A DNA stretch of 64,000 nucleotides from Adiantum capillus-veneris (GCA_014529385.2 CM043964.1:130044920-130108919), one strand, 5' to 3'. Shown: positions 25,230 through 37,474, counted from the first letter of the stretch. Notes: generated from the letters alone by a model not told the origin. Numbers and translations are program-made.

Positions 25230-26620
25230 AAGGCGATGCGCCGATAAGTGAGGCCTACTAGCTAAACTACTAGTATGTACAAAAAACTATAGACTAGTGT
25301 GCGTACCCACGCTAGAGTCTACATGTAAATCCCACAGACAACTCCGTATGGTCTGCAAAGATCCAGGAAGCGTCATGCTAGTGTCAGCCACCGTACGGCT
25401 GACAATCCTACTGTAAATGCTTCCACTGCAGCTGCTAGGTTGGGCCTCGACAGTAACAAGTCGAACATGAGACGCCCGGACGCCAACAAAATATGCAGAA
25501 GACTGGCTATACTCGCCTCCCCTGCGCTATCTGCAATCACTGCATCCTCAGGACTACCCATCGCGTATGGATGTGTCAACACCGATACTAGGGAAGCTAC
25601 GTCCCTCTCACCCATAGGCAAAACTATGCATCCTAGAACCAACTCATCAGCCGCTAACATGAGCACGTCAAAAAACTCCATATCTGTCAGCTCTGTCTGT
25701 GTCTCTAGGAAACAAACCTACTCTACCTCTGCCTGCACAAAGTCTAACAACACCTGCTGTGTCTCACTAGAGCACTGCCACTCTATCTCTGTCTCTACAG
25801 AGTCTAGTAGCATATCCTGCACAACTAAATGCTCTGTCTCCTGAGCATGATGGAGATCACTGGCAAAAAAGACATGTCTCGTCTCTCACTCAAAGCATGC
25901 TAGAAACAAAATTGAGACTATGCCATCACAAACCTCAGACACATGCATAGGATATACCAGGCCACTGTGGGCTCCTCTGGCAATCATTAGTGAACCGCAA
26001 TGCATTTGGAAAGACTTCTCTCTAAGCAGTACTTGACAACCAAAAGCTGCCAACTATCTCACTAAGATCAAGCTATGTCTCAACTGAGGAACATAGCCTA
26101 CATGTCGTAGCGTGTATGACGCGCCAGGGGGCAATGACAAACAAACATCTCATGCACCCTCTATGTCAAACACCAAACCATCGGCCAAGTGCACACAACC
26201 AAGTCTCCCACTAGAAAATGTGCTAAACCACTCACAACATGGTGTGACGTGGAAAACTGTAGCGCTATCTAGTAACCACTGTGGAGAAAGTGTGTTAACC
26301 ATAGACAAATCTGCAAGAGGTACATTGGAGGCAAGCGTGACATCACCGTCACTGGCATAGACTGCCACTGGAACTGTCTCTCTAACATCTGTCAAAGCCG
26401 TACCTGCATCTCGAGTACATCTCTGTTGCTGTCTCATACGTCTGAAACAACGACGTCTAATGTGCCCTGTGTGACCGCTATCTCCGCTGCTGTCTCATAC
26501 GCCTGAAACAACGATGTCTAATGTGCCCTGTGTGACTGCAATGCCAACAACGTATGTATTGGCAAGAACGAGACCGCCGTCTCTCAATGTCACACATGTT
26601 TGCTGCCATAAGTGAATGCC
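25230..26620 (-). pseudogene. Copia gag-protease/pre-integrase fragment
   Basis: Read on the minus strand, the CCHC knuckle CWHCSHTGHIRHRC is intact near 26500-26545 and repeated about 60 bp further on. Next comes the protease-like WLLDSATVFHVTP at about 26260 (the family has DSG/DTG; here DSA) and WFSTFSSGRLG. The pre-integrase segment reads YTLRHVGYVPQLRHSL and GSLMIARGAHSGLVY at about 25960-26090. The frame to 25373 is mostly open but unrecognised. No integrase core or RT remains before the LTR at 25217, so this is an internally deleted, probably non-autonomous, inactive copy. Confidence 0.75.
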
Positions 26621-27707
26621 AAAATGGCAACATAGTGGGAGATCACTCAATCACTATGCTAATCAAGCATAAACCAACCAGTAGCTCAATAGTGAAAACC
26701 TGTAACCTGCATGCTGTAGTCTCACGCTCGGAATATGCGTCGATGTGAGAACATGAGGCAAAATCAAAAGAAACATGTAACCACTATGAGCATACTATAA
26801 ATGAATGGCTAAGAGACAAAGTATGGCGAGAAATCCGGGAAAATTTGACAGAATCTCCCCTGTAAACTGAGCTAAACCTCAAGTACAATCTCAACCATAA
26901 CCATACCAAACCGGCAACAAAGTGGGAGGTAACTCGACCACTACACAATGCTCAAAATCATGATCAATCGCATCAAAACTGACGCTCACATATGCCTAAA
27001 AGCAACTCCACAATCTGCAAAATCTGCAAGCATAAACTGGGACAAACAACTCAACTTAGCATAAAGCGCATAACCATACATGCAAGTAGAGAACAAACTA
27101 GCTCAAAACGCATCCATGAGAGAAACTGCCATAAAAAATATATGCAAAAACCTGTGAAACATGTGATTGTCTATTTGTAGCCACACAAGCATACACAATC
27201 ACAATCCTCACTCCTGCGAGAGTGGGTACAAGAACACCAAACTGTGTCCAAATTGACAAAACCTGTCAAAATCTGTCAAAATGAGAGTAATCACTCGATC
27301 ACTGTCAAAGTGGGAATATTTCGACCACTATACAAGATGGCATAACATTGGGAACTTTTATGGCGAGAAGACGGGAAAAACAAAGAGAAATTTCCTTTGG
27401 AAAATGAGTCAAAACTCAACGCAAACCGTGAGCCAAAAAACTGTAGATAATTGCCAGAGTGGGAGTCAACGTGGGAGTCAACTTGACCACTAAACCATCA
27501 GAGAGCAAGGTGAATACGTGCAAACCATGTCAGGAATCTGGGAAAAATCCGACAGAGTTTTCCTAGAAACTAAGTAAAAACTCAAAAACTCACCAAATCG
27601 CATAAAAACTAGACACACAGTGTCTCAGTAAACAAATCCACAAATGGTCTACATACGCTACCAAAAGCCTGGCAAATAGGCTCACTCCTGACGGAGTGGC
27701 TCTATAA
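26621..27707. other. Non-coding stretch
   Basis: Contains recurring motifs such as GTGGGAGTCAAC and CAAAATCTGTCAAAAT. It may be the decayed leader of the minus-strand copia element. No gene recognised. Confidence 0.35.
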
Positions 27708-27884
27708 TGTCAGGACAAGGGTCCTACGGGGCAAGGTCCAACCTAGGGGGTCAGGGACCTAGGCCAAGGGCCTGGACTGGACTAGTGTGGACTAGGGATC
27801 CACTTAGGGCAAGATCTAGGAGCTAGGCCTATATAAAGGGCGGTAGGGAGGAGGATCCTATGTCTCAGTTCCCTAGGTCTTACA
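27708..27884 (+). repeat. Short LTR, unit 1 (TRIM-like)
   Basis: TGTCAGGACA... to ...GTCTTACA, about 177 bp, with a TATA box (CCTATATAAAGG) about 55 bases before the end. It is followed two bases later by a primer binding site. Such short LTRs are typical of terminal-repeat retrotransposons in miniature. The left boundary is inferred from TG and from comparison with unit 2. Confidence 0.5.
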
Positions 27885-27885
27885 T

Positions 27886-27898
27886 TGGTATCAGAGCC
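27886..27898 (+). promoter_or_regulatory. Primer binding site, initiator-Met type
   Basis: TGGTATCAGAGCC directly follows LTR unit 1. Confidence 0.85.
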
Positions 27899-27951
27899 AG
27901 GGGGAGGGAGGAGCTATGGAGGAGGAGGAAGCCTTGCACGCTTGGTTGCAT

Positions 27952-28449
<498 letters not shown>

Positions 28450-28607
28450 TGAGGACATGACCAAGCCACATGCCAAGGGACCTAGGCCAAGGGCCTGGAC
28501 TGGACTAGTGTGGACTAGGGATCCACTTAGGGCAAGATCTAGGAGCTAGGCCTATATAAAGGGCGGTAGGGAGGAGGATACTATGTCTCAGTTCCCTAGG
28601 TCTTACA
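28450..28607 (+). repeat. Short LTR, unit 2 (TRIM-like)
   Basis: From AGGGACCTAGGCCAAGGGCC onward it is nearly identical to unit 1, including the TATA box and CTTACA end. The first ~40 bp differ. The offset from unit 1 is about 723 bp. Confidence 0.55.
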
Positions 28608-28608
28608 T

Positions 28609-28621
28609 TGGTATCAGAGCC
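28609..28621 (+). promoter_or_regulatory. Primer binding site, initiator-Met type
   Basis: TGGTATCAGAGCC directly follows LTR unit 2. Confidence 0.85.
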
Positions 28622-28674
28622 AGGGGGAGGGAGGAGCTATGGAGGAGGAGGAAGCCTTGCACGCTTGGTTGCAT

Positions 28675-29560
<886 letters not shown>

Positions 29561-29636
29561 TCTATCGCACAGCATTACATATAACAAGGTGAGGAATCAC
29601 AAGGGCCTGCCAATGGAAGGATTTGTGAAGGTGTTT

Positions 29637-30290
29637 TCAGGAAGTAGCAACAGGGGTGTATTGGAATGTGTTTTTGGAATTTAGTGGAAGCAGTAAGTAA
29701 ATAATGGAGTGGTCTAACCAAAATGAGAAGTTAGTGCCTGTTGTTATGTCAGTGAAGGAGTTTGTAGTCCAAATGTGGTCCAAAGCTAACTTGTAGATTG
29801 TTGTGCTGTGGGTTATATGTTGTGTCATGTTGTGTGTGGAGAGAAGGTTAGAAATAGCAAGGTATCCATGGGTTTGGTATTTAGCATTGATATTGAAGTC
29901 ACCGAGTAAAATGGCAAGGGTGTGTTGAAGTCGAGGTGTGAGTAGTGTGGTCAATGTTTGCAAGAGCAAGGGAAGTGGACTTGAGGGTCTGCGGTATAAT
30001 GTTATCAGGGTTATTGGTGGACCATGTGGTGTACTGAGGAGTGCTTTAATGCATTCTATTTCATCCGTGGAAATGATATTGTGGTGTTGTAGATGTATTT
30101 TTTTCTTTGATGTGAAGAGGGATACTCCCATGGGGCCAATTGTTTGAGTGTGTGTGTGTGTGTAATCCGGTATGGCCACTGTGTTGGCATGTTGTAGCTT
30201 TGTTTCTTGGATACAAAGAATTTAGGAATCCATTAAGTTATTATCATGAATAAGGTTGCTATAGTGTTTCTTAAGGGAGACAACGTTAAG
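29637..30290 (-). pseudogene. EEP (AP-like) endonuclease domain of the Helentron protein
   Basis: The domain follows the helicase C-terminus in the same frame, separated only by in-frame stops. The motifs run in the expected order. SLNVVSLKKHYSNL is the first Asn motif. ILCIQETKL carries the catalytic Glu. GDFN is at about 29893-29910. DHIW and then WLDHS follow near 29705-29790; the family has S/T before the catalytic DH, here Leu. This family cleaves phosphodiester backbones, and Helentron endonucleases are thought to derive from non-LTR retrotransposons. Stops fall at about 30294 and near the DS-IL junction at about 30220. The ORF ends at 29637. Confidence 0.8.
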
Positions 30291-32088
30291 AGATTATATT
30301 ATCAAGTGATTGTCAGGCAAAGAGTGGAGGTCAAGCTGTGAATGTTGCCAAGTGGCATGTTTTTTGAGGCGGTGTAGCTCATCTAGAATTTTTTGGTCTA
30401 CTTTAATATGGGTGGAAGTTAATTCTTCTAGGAGGTAAAGTTTGTTGGGATCTCTTATGCGGGAGAGGGCAGTGTACACAAGACCGTGATTCGAATGCTG
30501 GTTGGATCGAAAGCCAAGGTGTCTAGTGTTAAGCCTTGTGCACGGTGTATGGTTCTAACAGCTGTCTGCGGGTTGAATTGGGAATTGTGTTCTAGTAATA
30601 GTGTTTAGGAAGTTCTTTCCTATTTGAAACTCACGTGTTATTTTTTGGATTGGTGTCCATTGTCTATCTATTGATGTAATGTGTAGTTGTTGGTTTTCAT
30701 ATCTAGTTTTTTAGCCTACTTTAGTGGTTTGAAAGTGAATCCAGATGGTTTTGTCGTGGAGTTTTGTGTTACTGCTTTGAATATACCACCGGCTCCATTG
30801 ACTAGGCCATCTAGAATGTCAATGTTTCTAGCACAAAGTTCTACAATTAGTCCTGGTTTCAAGTGAAGTTTTTTGTGAAGGCCTGCTGTCACTTTTGGAT
30901 CTATCGGTATTTGAATAGTTTTGCTGCAATTTTTTGCCCTTGTGTCTTGTGCTTCAATAAATAGTGGTGTCCCTATGGTAGTGTTGAAAATATGTTGGTT
31001 GTGTAGGTCTTTATCTTTGTTCGCATAATAAAGGTGGGAGACCATGGCTGGATGAGGTATTGTGCGCATGTAATGTGTATTGAGGTACAAAATGTCTTCG
31101 TTTGTGTGTTTTGAAACGCGTATCCTGTTGAGTATCTCGATAAATGTCTTGTTAGTTTGTATCATGGTGCATGTTAACTCATAGCACTTCATGCGGTCAT
31201 GCTAGAAAGAGGGTGAGATAGCTTCGAGCAACTGAGGTTTTCTGGAGAAAATCCAAGAGGCACGTACTAAACTAGCTTGCAAAGATCACCGCACAAGACA
31301 ACATCAACACCACCAAATGGAAGGTTGTAGTTTTTTTTAATTGGACGCAGGCGAGAGTCAGCCATAGCGAAGATGTTGGTTCCAATCATTGAGAATTCAT
31401 AAAAAACGGCTAGCTGTAGGTCTCGATAAAGCAGTCGTAGTTCATTCAACCTCTCAGGCAATAGGGAAGTGTTAGATGATGTGAGTAGTGGCAAGTGGAG
31501 GGCCAAGTGGATAGTGGTTCCACCAATGTTGAAAGTAGCCTTGCCCGTGTATGCCATTAGCAAAGCTTTTGTAGTTGTTGGGCTAGAATGCGATCTATGG
31601 TTATAGAAACGTTGAAGTCCTTGTACAATCAAAAGGAGGGTGAAACTTTTTCCTGTGCCTGCACCTTCAGTCAGGAAAATATGGATTGGTTCTGTGGGAA
31701 ATATATGTTTTTTTAGCATAATATCATCGAATATTAGCCTTTGTTGGGGGTTAAGCAGTAGAATGCTCTTGTAATACATATAGTTTGGTTGCAGTAGTAT
31801 TTTTATGGTTGGTATAGTGTGTGTATGCAGTTGGTGGTGTTGGATATTTAGGTCTTGTGTGATGTCAGCATGAATATGGGAGGAAATATTAGATAGTGTT
31901 GTAGATGTGGAAGGTGAACTGGTGCCTAATGAGTTGGTCTTAAGGTTGTCTTTCACTATTGTGGTTTTGTTATATTTAGATTCATTTGTATAAATGATAG
32001 GTTTATTTTGATTGTATATATCTTTCCATGTGATTCCATCTGTTAGATGTTGAGTTTCATTATTATCCATGGTAGAAATAGAAGACAT
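30291..32088 (-). pseudogene. PIF1-type helicase domain of the Helentron protein
   Basis: A 5'-3' superfamily 1B helicase. The upstream piece (32088-31267) has Walker A GAGTGKS at 31642-31665. It continues with AYTGKATFNIGGTTIHLAL, a Walker B-like FYEFSMIG (the family has DE; here YE) and FGGVDVVLCGD. The middle piece (31192-30716) has FIEILNRIR and LYYANKDKDLHN. The last piece has RTIHRAQGLTLDTLAFDP, then, after a one-base shift, HGLVYTALSRIRDPNKLYLL, the motif VI region. At least three frame changes separate the pieces, and the Walker B change would further impair ATP hydrolysis. Confidence 0.85.
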
Positions 32089-32458
32089 TGTTCTTCATAA
32101 TAATTATCTTGTTTCTTTGCGGCATTATATTTGACATATCATATAATTTTTGGTTTGGTACGTTTTTTATATGTGTTGCTTGTTGTATTGTATGTGGAGG
32201 CAAATTTTGCCAATGATATAGCATTGAGCTGGGCAGGACGTGTACAGTATTTGTCTATGCTTGTCTCGTAAAAGATTTTTGTGCTAGTCGGGTCTATGTT
32301 TTGTAGGAGGTGTTTTCACTTGAGAAGCATTGTTCTCTCGTGGGAAGGGTTTGTGTTATTGAACATAGATTCTCGAGTTGCGTTGTAGAGAGGTAGGGAA
32401 AGTGCAATTTATATTGCTTGTTGTGAGCTTATTTGTTGTGTGTTTAGTATTGTGTTTC

Positions 32459-33779
32459 CTATTTTCGAAGTCTATCAAATGTAGTTGCATTGTTTTCAAT
32501 GCAAGAGTCAAATTGTTTTTTGATTGCTTTGATGAGTGTGTTATCAAATTTTGTTATATATGAGGTGCAATAGGTAGCTGCTCCATGTGCATTTAAAATG
32601 TATTGTATATCTGAATTTGCATCCCATAGTTTTGAAATGGTTGGATTGAAATTATTTTTGTAAATATCTTTGATATTTATTTTCAACAAAAGTGTTGGGC
32701 ATGAGATTGTGGATGATATAGCTTTGATGTAATCCTCAAATCGAAGGTCCATAGATAGGAACCACTGTTCGAATGTAATATTTGCTTTATAATCTAGTAG
32801 TAGTAGATTATCTTTGATTTGTTTGTGTTTCTTTCTTTTGTATTGGATATTGTTATGTGGAGAACGGCTAGGTTCTAAAATCATAGTGAAAGGCATTGGG
32901 TAGCGAGGAAAGTCAAAGCGGCATCCCTTTCGTTTTTTGAAGCAAGGCTTCATATGCTTGTGTGTTTGAATTTCTTGTAAATCTACAGAAAGAAGCATGG
33001 AGTTAGTTGTTGTGTACTTATCAATGAAATCTACAACATCTTTGTTGGGATCTTTCCCATATATAGGAGCATTTTCTATCCATAGTAGCCCATGATCATG
33101 CTGGCTACCTCGGCTCTAAAACTCGGTTACAAAAAAGTAATCTTTGAGTTTTCCTAATATGGTTATATCCTTGGCTAGCAATTTCTTCATCCCGTTAAAC
33201 GGGTTCAAGTAAAAGCGGGTTGTTGTTACAGGGTCGGCTCGGACCAAATCTCGTATGTATGACACATCTCTTTGTGTGCTTGCACGCATGATGGGATTGA
33301 GCTTAGTAAGTGCTCTAATCAAAGGCTTCCAACGTTTCTCAGCCGCTGCAGAAAATGTGATGAAGAATGTTGGTGGTCCAAGTTGTCTAATCATAGCGAA
33401 GGCAAAAAAAAAATTGTTTTTCCTTGTAGTCAGGTGATGTTCGCAATGCCTCAAAGTCATGATATCCAAGTTGGGAAGACAAGACCTTCTCAATGTTAGT
33501 ATCTCCAACAACTTGTGCGGCCACTAGTGTATTGTGTTTTAGCTTGCCTTTGCGCATACGGATCCAAATGGACCCAAGGATTTTTTGAGTCATTACTTTG
33601 ACTGTTTTGAAAAAAAGATTCTCTAAATTTAGTGAGAACCTTCTATTACTGTGCATAAGCTCCCATTGAGCCATATGTTGATATTTATGCTTAGCAAGTG
33701 TATGGTATTTATGGGGCTCACCATAGAAAATAGTAGGGAAACTAAGTTCTTCATAGTATTCATCTTTGAAAATACTCAA
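32459..33779 (-). pseudogene. Helitron-like Rep (HUH/Y2 nickase) domain
   Basis: Three consecutive frames: 33779-33387, 33511-33116 and 32998-32459. The N-terminal Helitron_like_N block is clear (FPTIFYGEPHKY, FSLNLENLFF, FEALRTSPDY). A break at a 10-A run (33404-33413) shifts the frame to AMIRQLGPPTFFITFSAAA. The HUH motif is HDH in RGSQHDHGLLWIENAPIYG near 33092-33100, but a TAG at 33116-33118 replaces the residue before SRG (probably CAG originally). Further on are a zinc-type block (HKHMKPCFKKRKGCRFDFPR) and the Y2 block TYCTSYITK, with two Tyr four apart. The domain nicks and joins single-stranded DNA in related elements. Confidence 0.85.
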
Positions 33780-33802
33780 AGGACTATTTCCCTCAGCAGG
33801 AG

Positions 33803-34550
33803 CTACAAAGAAGATTTTGTCATGTGATCCACTACTTGTTGTGATGACTCAATTCCATGGAGCATGACATCTATAGCTAGATCATCTTCTTCTGATGGTT
33901 GATTATTGTCGGCAAAATCATCAGGCAAAGGACAATGAAGACTATGGAAGTGGCTTAGCCACTTGCTATTCAGAGTAATTTTTTTGTTCTTGTATAAAGA
34001 TGTTTGCAATAGTTGAGCAGTTGCTTTCATTGTAAGCAATGGTCGAACAACCCCGAAAAGGTAGCAATGATTGTATTGTAGATGACGCTTAATACCCACT
34101 AGTATCGAGGCTTCATCATGAATAAATCTTGGCAATATTTGTTGTGTTTTCCCCAAGGATGCCAGAACATTAACAACTCTACCTTGCAACCCAAATTGAC
34201 CATCGTATGTAAGCTCCCTAATTTTGATGAAAGGTAGCCTAGGACTTATAAGGCGGCTTTCTAAATGATTTAGCTTCTCTACTGTAGCCAAGGGAAGGTT
34301 GAATCCTATGGAATTCAATTGGGTGAGTAGTGCACCATGTTCTTGCCTTTTACGGCCGCATGAAGTGCAAACATAGTTTTCGTGTATCTCATTGTTTCTA
34401 GACCTCCCAAGTGCCGACCTACGCCCTTTTTTAGCTAATTGCAAAAAAACATTAAACGTCCACATTTATAACATTGATATATAGGAACATCGTTCGCTGT
34501 TTCTATATACTGTTGTATAGCTTTTTTTGGTGGGGAGGCTTGTTCAATGT
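33803..34550 (-). pseudogene. CxxC zinc finger plus DUF6570 segment of the Helentron protein
   Basis: 34550-34440 reads AIQQYIETANDVPIYQCYKC and then a stop. This CxxC opening precedes the DUF6570 domain in many Helentron-type proteins. One frame over, 34465-33803 carries NYVCTSCGRKRQEHG and then the DUF6570 core: LPLATVEKLNHLESRL, LPFIKIREL, YLFGVVRPL, LNSKWLSHF. DUF6570 is known from Helentron-type Rep-helicase proteins and its role is not established. The gene continues directly into the Rep block. Confidence 0.7.
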
Positions 34551-34690
34551 TTGTGTTGAAGGGAGCTAATGGGTGTAATTTTTTTTTAAGTTTTTTAATT
34601 TTTTGATGTTATTGCACCTATTTCTAGCATGGTTCTATCACCCAAGCATGCAAATTGCCTCACGATGGAGATAGGGAGTTCATTCGGTTG

Positions 34691-35242
34691 TTAGAGAAGC
34701 AAAGCTTTCAATGATTTCGTCTCATTTTTGTCCCAGGTACGATGCTTGCGTTTGCGTGAGCATCGGTTGTCCCCCAAGTAAAAAAATAGGTAACCACTTC
34801 TATCAGCAATGATGATTTTGTGCAATGTTGTTGGATCGGCTCCACTATTGAATGTTGTGTTTTTGGGTGAAGTTATTGGCACACTGTAAATATGGACATC
34901 ACATGCAATACTAAATCTAAAAAAGAACACATGGTTAATATCGAGTGCACTACCAATAGATGATGTATGGCTATTTAACACTTGGGTCAAAATGGAGGAA
35001 TCATGTCTACTAGAAGCCAAATGCGCTAGAGAAGGTGTGATCATTGGCGTTTGTTCCAATGATACTCTCACTGTGTCTATCATTATGTTGGTGATTTTTT
35101 GTAGTGACGAGCGCGACTTTATTATTTTATTGAGCACGAGGAAAACATTATTATTCCGTGGGTGATTAGCAAGGAAAGCACTATCAATATTATTTTGAAT
35201 GAGTTGTTCAAAAGATGCATTATGGTTGGTTGAGGAACCCAT
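34691..35242 (-). CDS. N-terminal ORF of the Helentron main gene (unrecognised domain)
   Basis: 183 codons from an ATG at 35242 to a stop at 34691. It is in the same orientation as, and directly upstream of, the zinc-finger/DUF6570 segment. Readable parts include a poly-polar N-terminus and HKIIIADRSGYLFFYLGDNR. I recognise no family. It could be the true N-terminus of the Rep-helicase protein or a separate small gene; both are guesses from position. Confidence 0.45.
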   Translation of the reverse strand: MGSSTNHNASFEQLIQNNIDSAFLANHPRNNNVFLVLNKIIKSRSSLQKITNIMIDTVRVSLEQTPMITPSLAHLASSRHDSSILTQVLNSHTSSIGSALDINHVFFFRFSIACDVHIYSVPITSPKNTTFNSGADPTTLHKIIIADRSGYLFFYLGDNRCSRKRKHRTWDKNETKSLKALLL

Positions 35243-35310
35243 GTACGTGCAGTTTTCACCCCTCTTGGGCTATGGGGTGGAAGGAAGACAAGTAAATGGA
35301 ACACGCACAC

Positions 35311-35311
<1 letters not shown>

Positions 35312-35392
<81 letters not shown>
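35312..35392. repeat. (GA)n microsatellite between the two Helentron genes
   Basis: GA run about 70 bp upstream of the ATG at 35242. It sits in the short intergenic space where the main gene's promoter would lie. Confidence 0.95.
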
Positions 35393-35396
<4 letters not shown>

Positions 35397-35464
35397 GAAT
35401 TTACAAGATGAGCAATGGATGAAAGCAATATAATACAAAGAGTGTTTTTCTGTGAAACATCAAT

Positions 35465-37103
35465 TCAGGAAGCTTTGTTGGCCAAAATCTTTCCTACAAG
35501 CTTGGGCACCAAAACAATAGTTGTTGATTTTGAGCAAATAGAGCAAAATTCTACCTCTTGTTGGTGATGAATCTTAGTAGATTTGCATTGACCGCAAAAA
35601 CGTTCCACCGAAAATGAGTTCACATTCACAAAGTGCAGTGTGCCAGTCACCTATGTATAGGCACTTGACGAGTTAAAGCTTTCTTGCGTTATTATGGTGA
35701 AAAAGGAAAAGCAAGATCAATACTTACTTCTTGATTGTGACCAAAATCAAGAATATGGGCCTTAAATGCTTCCTCCAAATGATACTTGAGCGTGGTAATG
35801 GTCTTTGCATGCATTCATGAAGCTAAGCTGTGACGGCAAGAGAGGGAATATATTAGAAAGCTGCAAATCTATAGAAGGGCAAAGATAAGTAAGCCTTACA
35901 GTGGCACGATCCTCAGTTGTTGGCCCATCTGCAAAAACAAGATCACCTTGGGAAAGACCAGCTTTTGAAGTGCTAGCATGGCCCTTTATAACAACAAAAA
36001 AGCTACATTTCCAACGTGTGTACGGGTGCCTTGTGCATGCAAGGACTGTGCCTCATCCAAAAATTCACGCACTTTGCTTTCTGGGTAGAAACTAAGACTA
36101 ACTTCAAAAGGCTTTGTCTTTTCTACAACTGTGGAAGCGTTGAAGAATAGTACATAAGGAGATGTGCAACCATCTGACTTAGTTTTTTTTTACAGTTACA
36201 TTCTCAATGTGGACAAAGTCTCCTAAAATAAGGGTGTTAATGAATTGCTCAATAAATTGATCGCTAACAGCACAAGTGATGGTGCCAGTGTTGAGTGGGT
36301 CAACTAGGTCTGCCTTAAGGTAACGCATATACTTAGCGACTTCTGGGCTTTGTTTATAGGTTCCATATCAGTTAAGTATGCACCCCTTGAAAGCGAAACG
36401 AGGGCAAGTTTCAATGATGTCAACAATGTGCAATAGAGGGATCTTAGTGGGAATATAAGGCACAAGAGAAGATGAACCAGTGGGAATTACATTCTCATGG
36501 TAACACTCAGTAGCAATATATCCATCTATTTTGGCACCCTCCGCAACGCTCTCTTTTTTTTGCAGCTGCAGGCAGTGGTCTCCCAAGAAAAGGTTTGGCT
36601 GCCACCACAACAAAAAAAAAAACCGTAAGGGTTGGGTAAAATGGTAGAATATCTATGCGGTGCAAGCAAGCCTTACTTAGTTCTGTTGTCACCTCACACG
36701 TCTTGAAAAGTGTACGTGCTATTGCATCAGTTTGATCCACACGCTTGAGGGATTTGGACCCAACACCAAGAGAAGGAGAAACATCAACCTTAGGCAGGCT
36801 CGAAGCGCTCCTTGTGCGGAGTAGACATACATGATCAAGAATGAGGCCACTATCAGGTCCCGAGAATGATGCAGTTGTATCACGGTGCACCATCTTGTGT
36901 AACTCTGAAAAAACAGAAAGAAAAATCACATTATTGCCAAGCATACATCAAGCATTTTCTATAAGTTAGCAAGATATTGAGTCACCATTTTCAAACTCCA
37001 TCGAGCGAACATCACTAGATTCATCGCACATGGGTTCGACGTTGTCATCGTAGCCATCGTAATTTCCATTGAGTGGATTTCGCGAGGAGGAAGAGGCATC
37101 CAT
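35465..37103 (-). pseudogene. RPA/OB-fold-like gene with introns
   Basis: Minus strand. An ATG at 37103 opens an acidic leader (MDASSSSRNPLNGNYDGYDD). After an intron ending TTTCTGTTTTTTCAG, a second exon starts at 36904. Further open blocks include GTITCAVSDQFIEQFINTLI, GDFVHIENVTV and, after a slip in an A/T run near 36185, SPYVLFFNASTVVEKTKPFE. An exon ends CAAGAA|GTAAGT at 35728. The last exon starts at 35650 (ACATAG|GTG) and carries CGQC...CSIC, a four-Cys knuckle as in the C-terminal region of RPA70. I infer a single-stranded-DNA-binding protein; the domain assignment is by eye. Plant Helitrons often carry RPA genes, which fits the location. There is at least one frame break. Confidence 0.45.
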
Positions 37104-37217
37104 ATTAAGAGAGGATGGTAAATAATATTAATGAATTAGTGGACAAGTGTGTGTTGGTGGTCTAAGGTTTCCACCATGCTCATGCGTTGAACACCATAGA
37201 AACAGCGAAAGGACGAG

Positions 37218-37467
37218 CCTAAAATTTCCTCTTGGCAAACTCAGTTAAAAGAAATTTTCATCCTCGAGGAAATGATTTTTCTCGAGCACTTGGAGGGGAA
37301 AGGATTTTCGAAAACCAGTGTTCGTGGTAAATTGTGTCTCGTCTTAATAGCGTGTCGCTTTCAATCTCAAAAATGCCGGTCGAGGGTACGATAGTGTTTG
37401 GAAAAAAGCATTTTTCCAAACATACAAAAATTCCTTTCCTTGGATTTGTCAAGAGGAAATTTTAGAG
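37218..37467. mobile_element. MITE-like palindromic element (~250 bp)
   Basis: Terminal inverted repeats AAATTTCCTCTTGGCAAA and TTTGTCAAGAGGAAATTT are each bordered by TA. The interior is partly palindromic and includes a perfect small hairpin GTTTGGAAAAA...TTTTTCCAAAC at 37396-37421. Its form fits a Tc1/mariner-derived MITE. It has no coding capacity. Confidence 0.6.
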
Positions 37468-37474
37468 AATCAAG

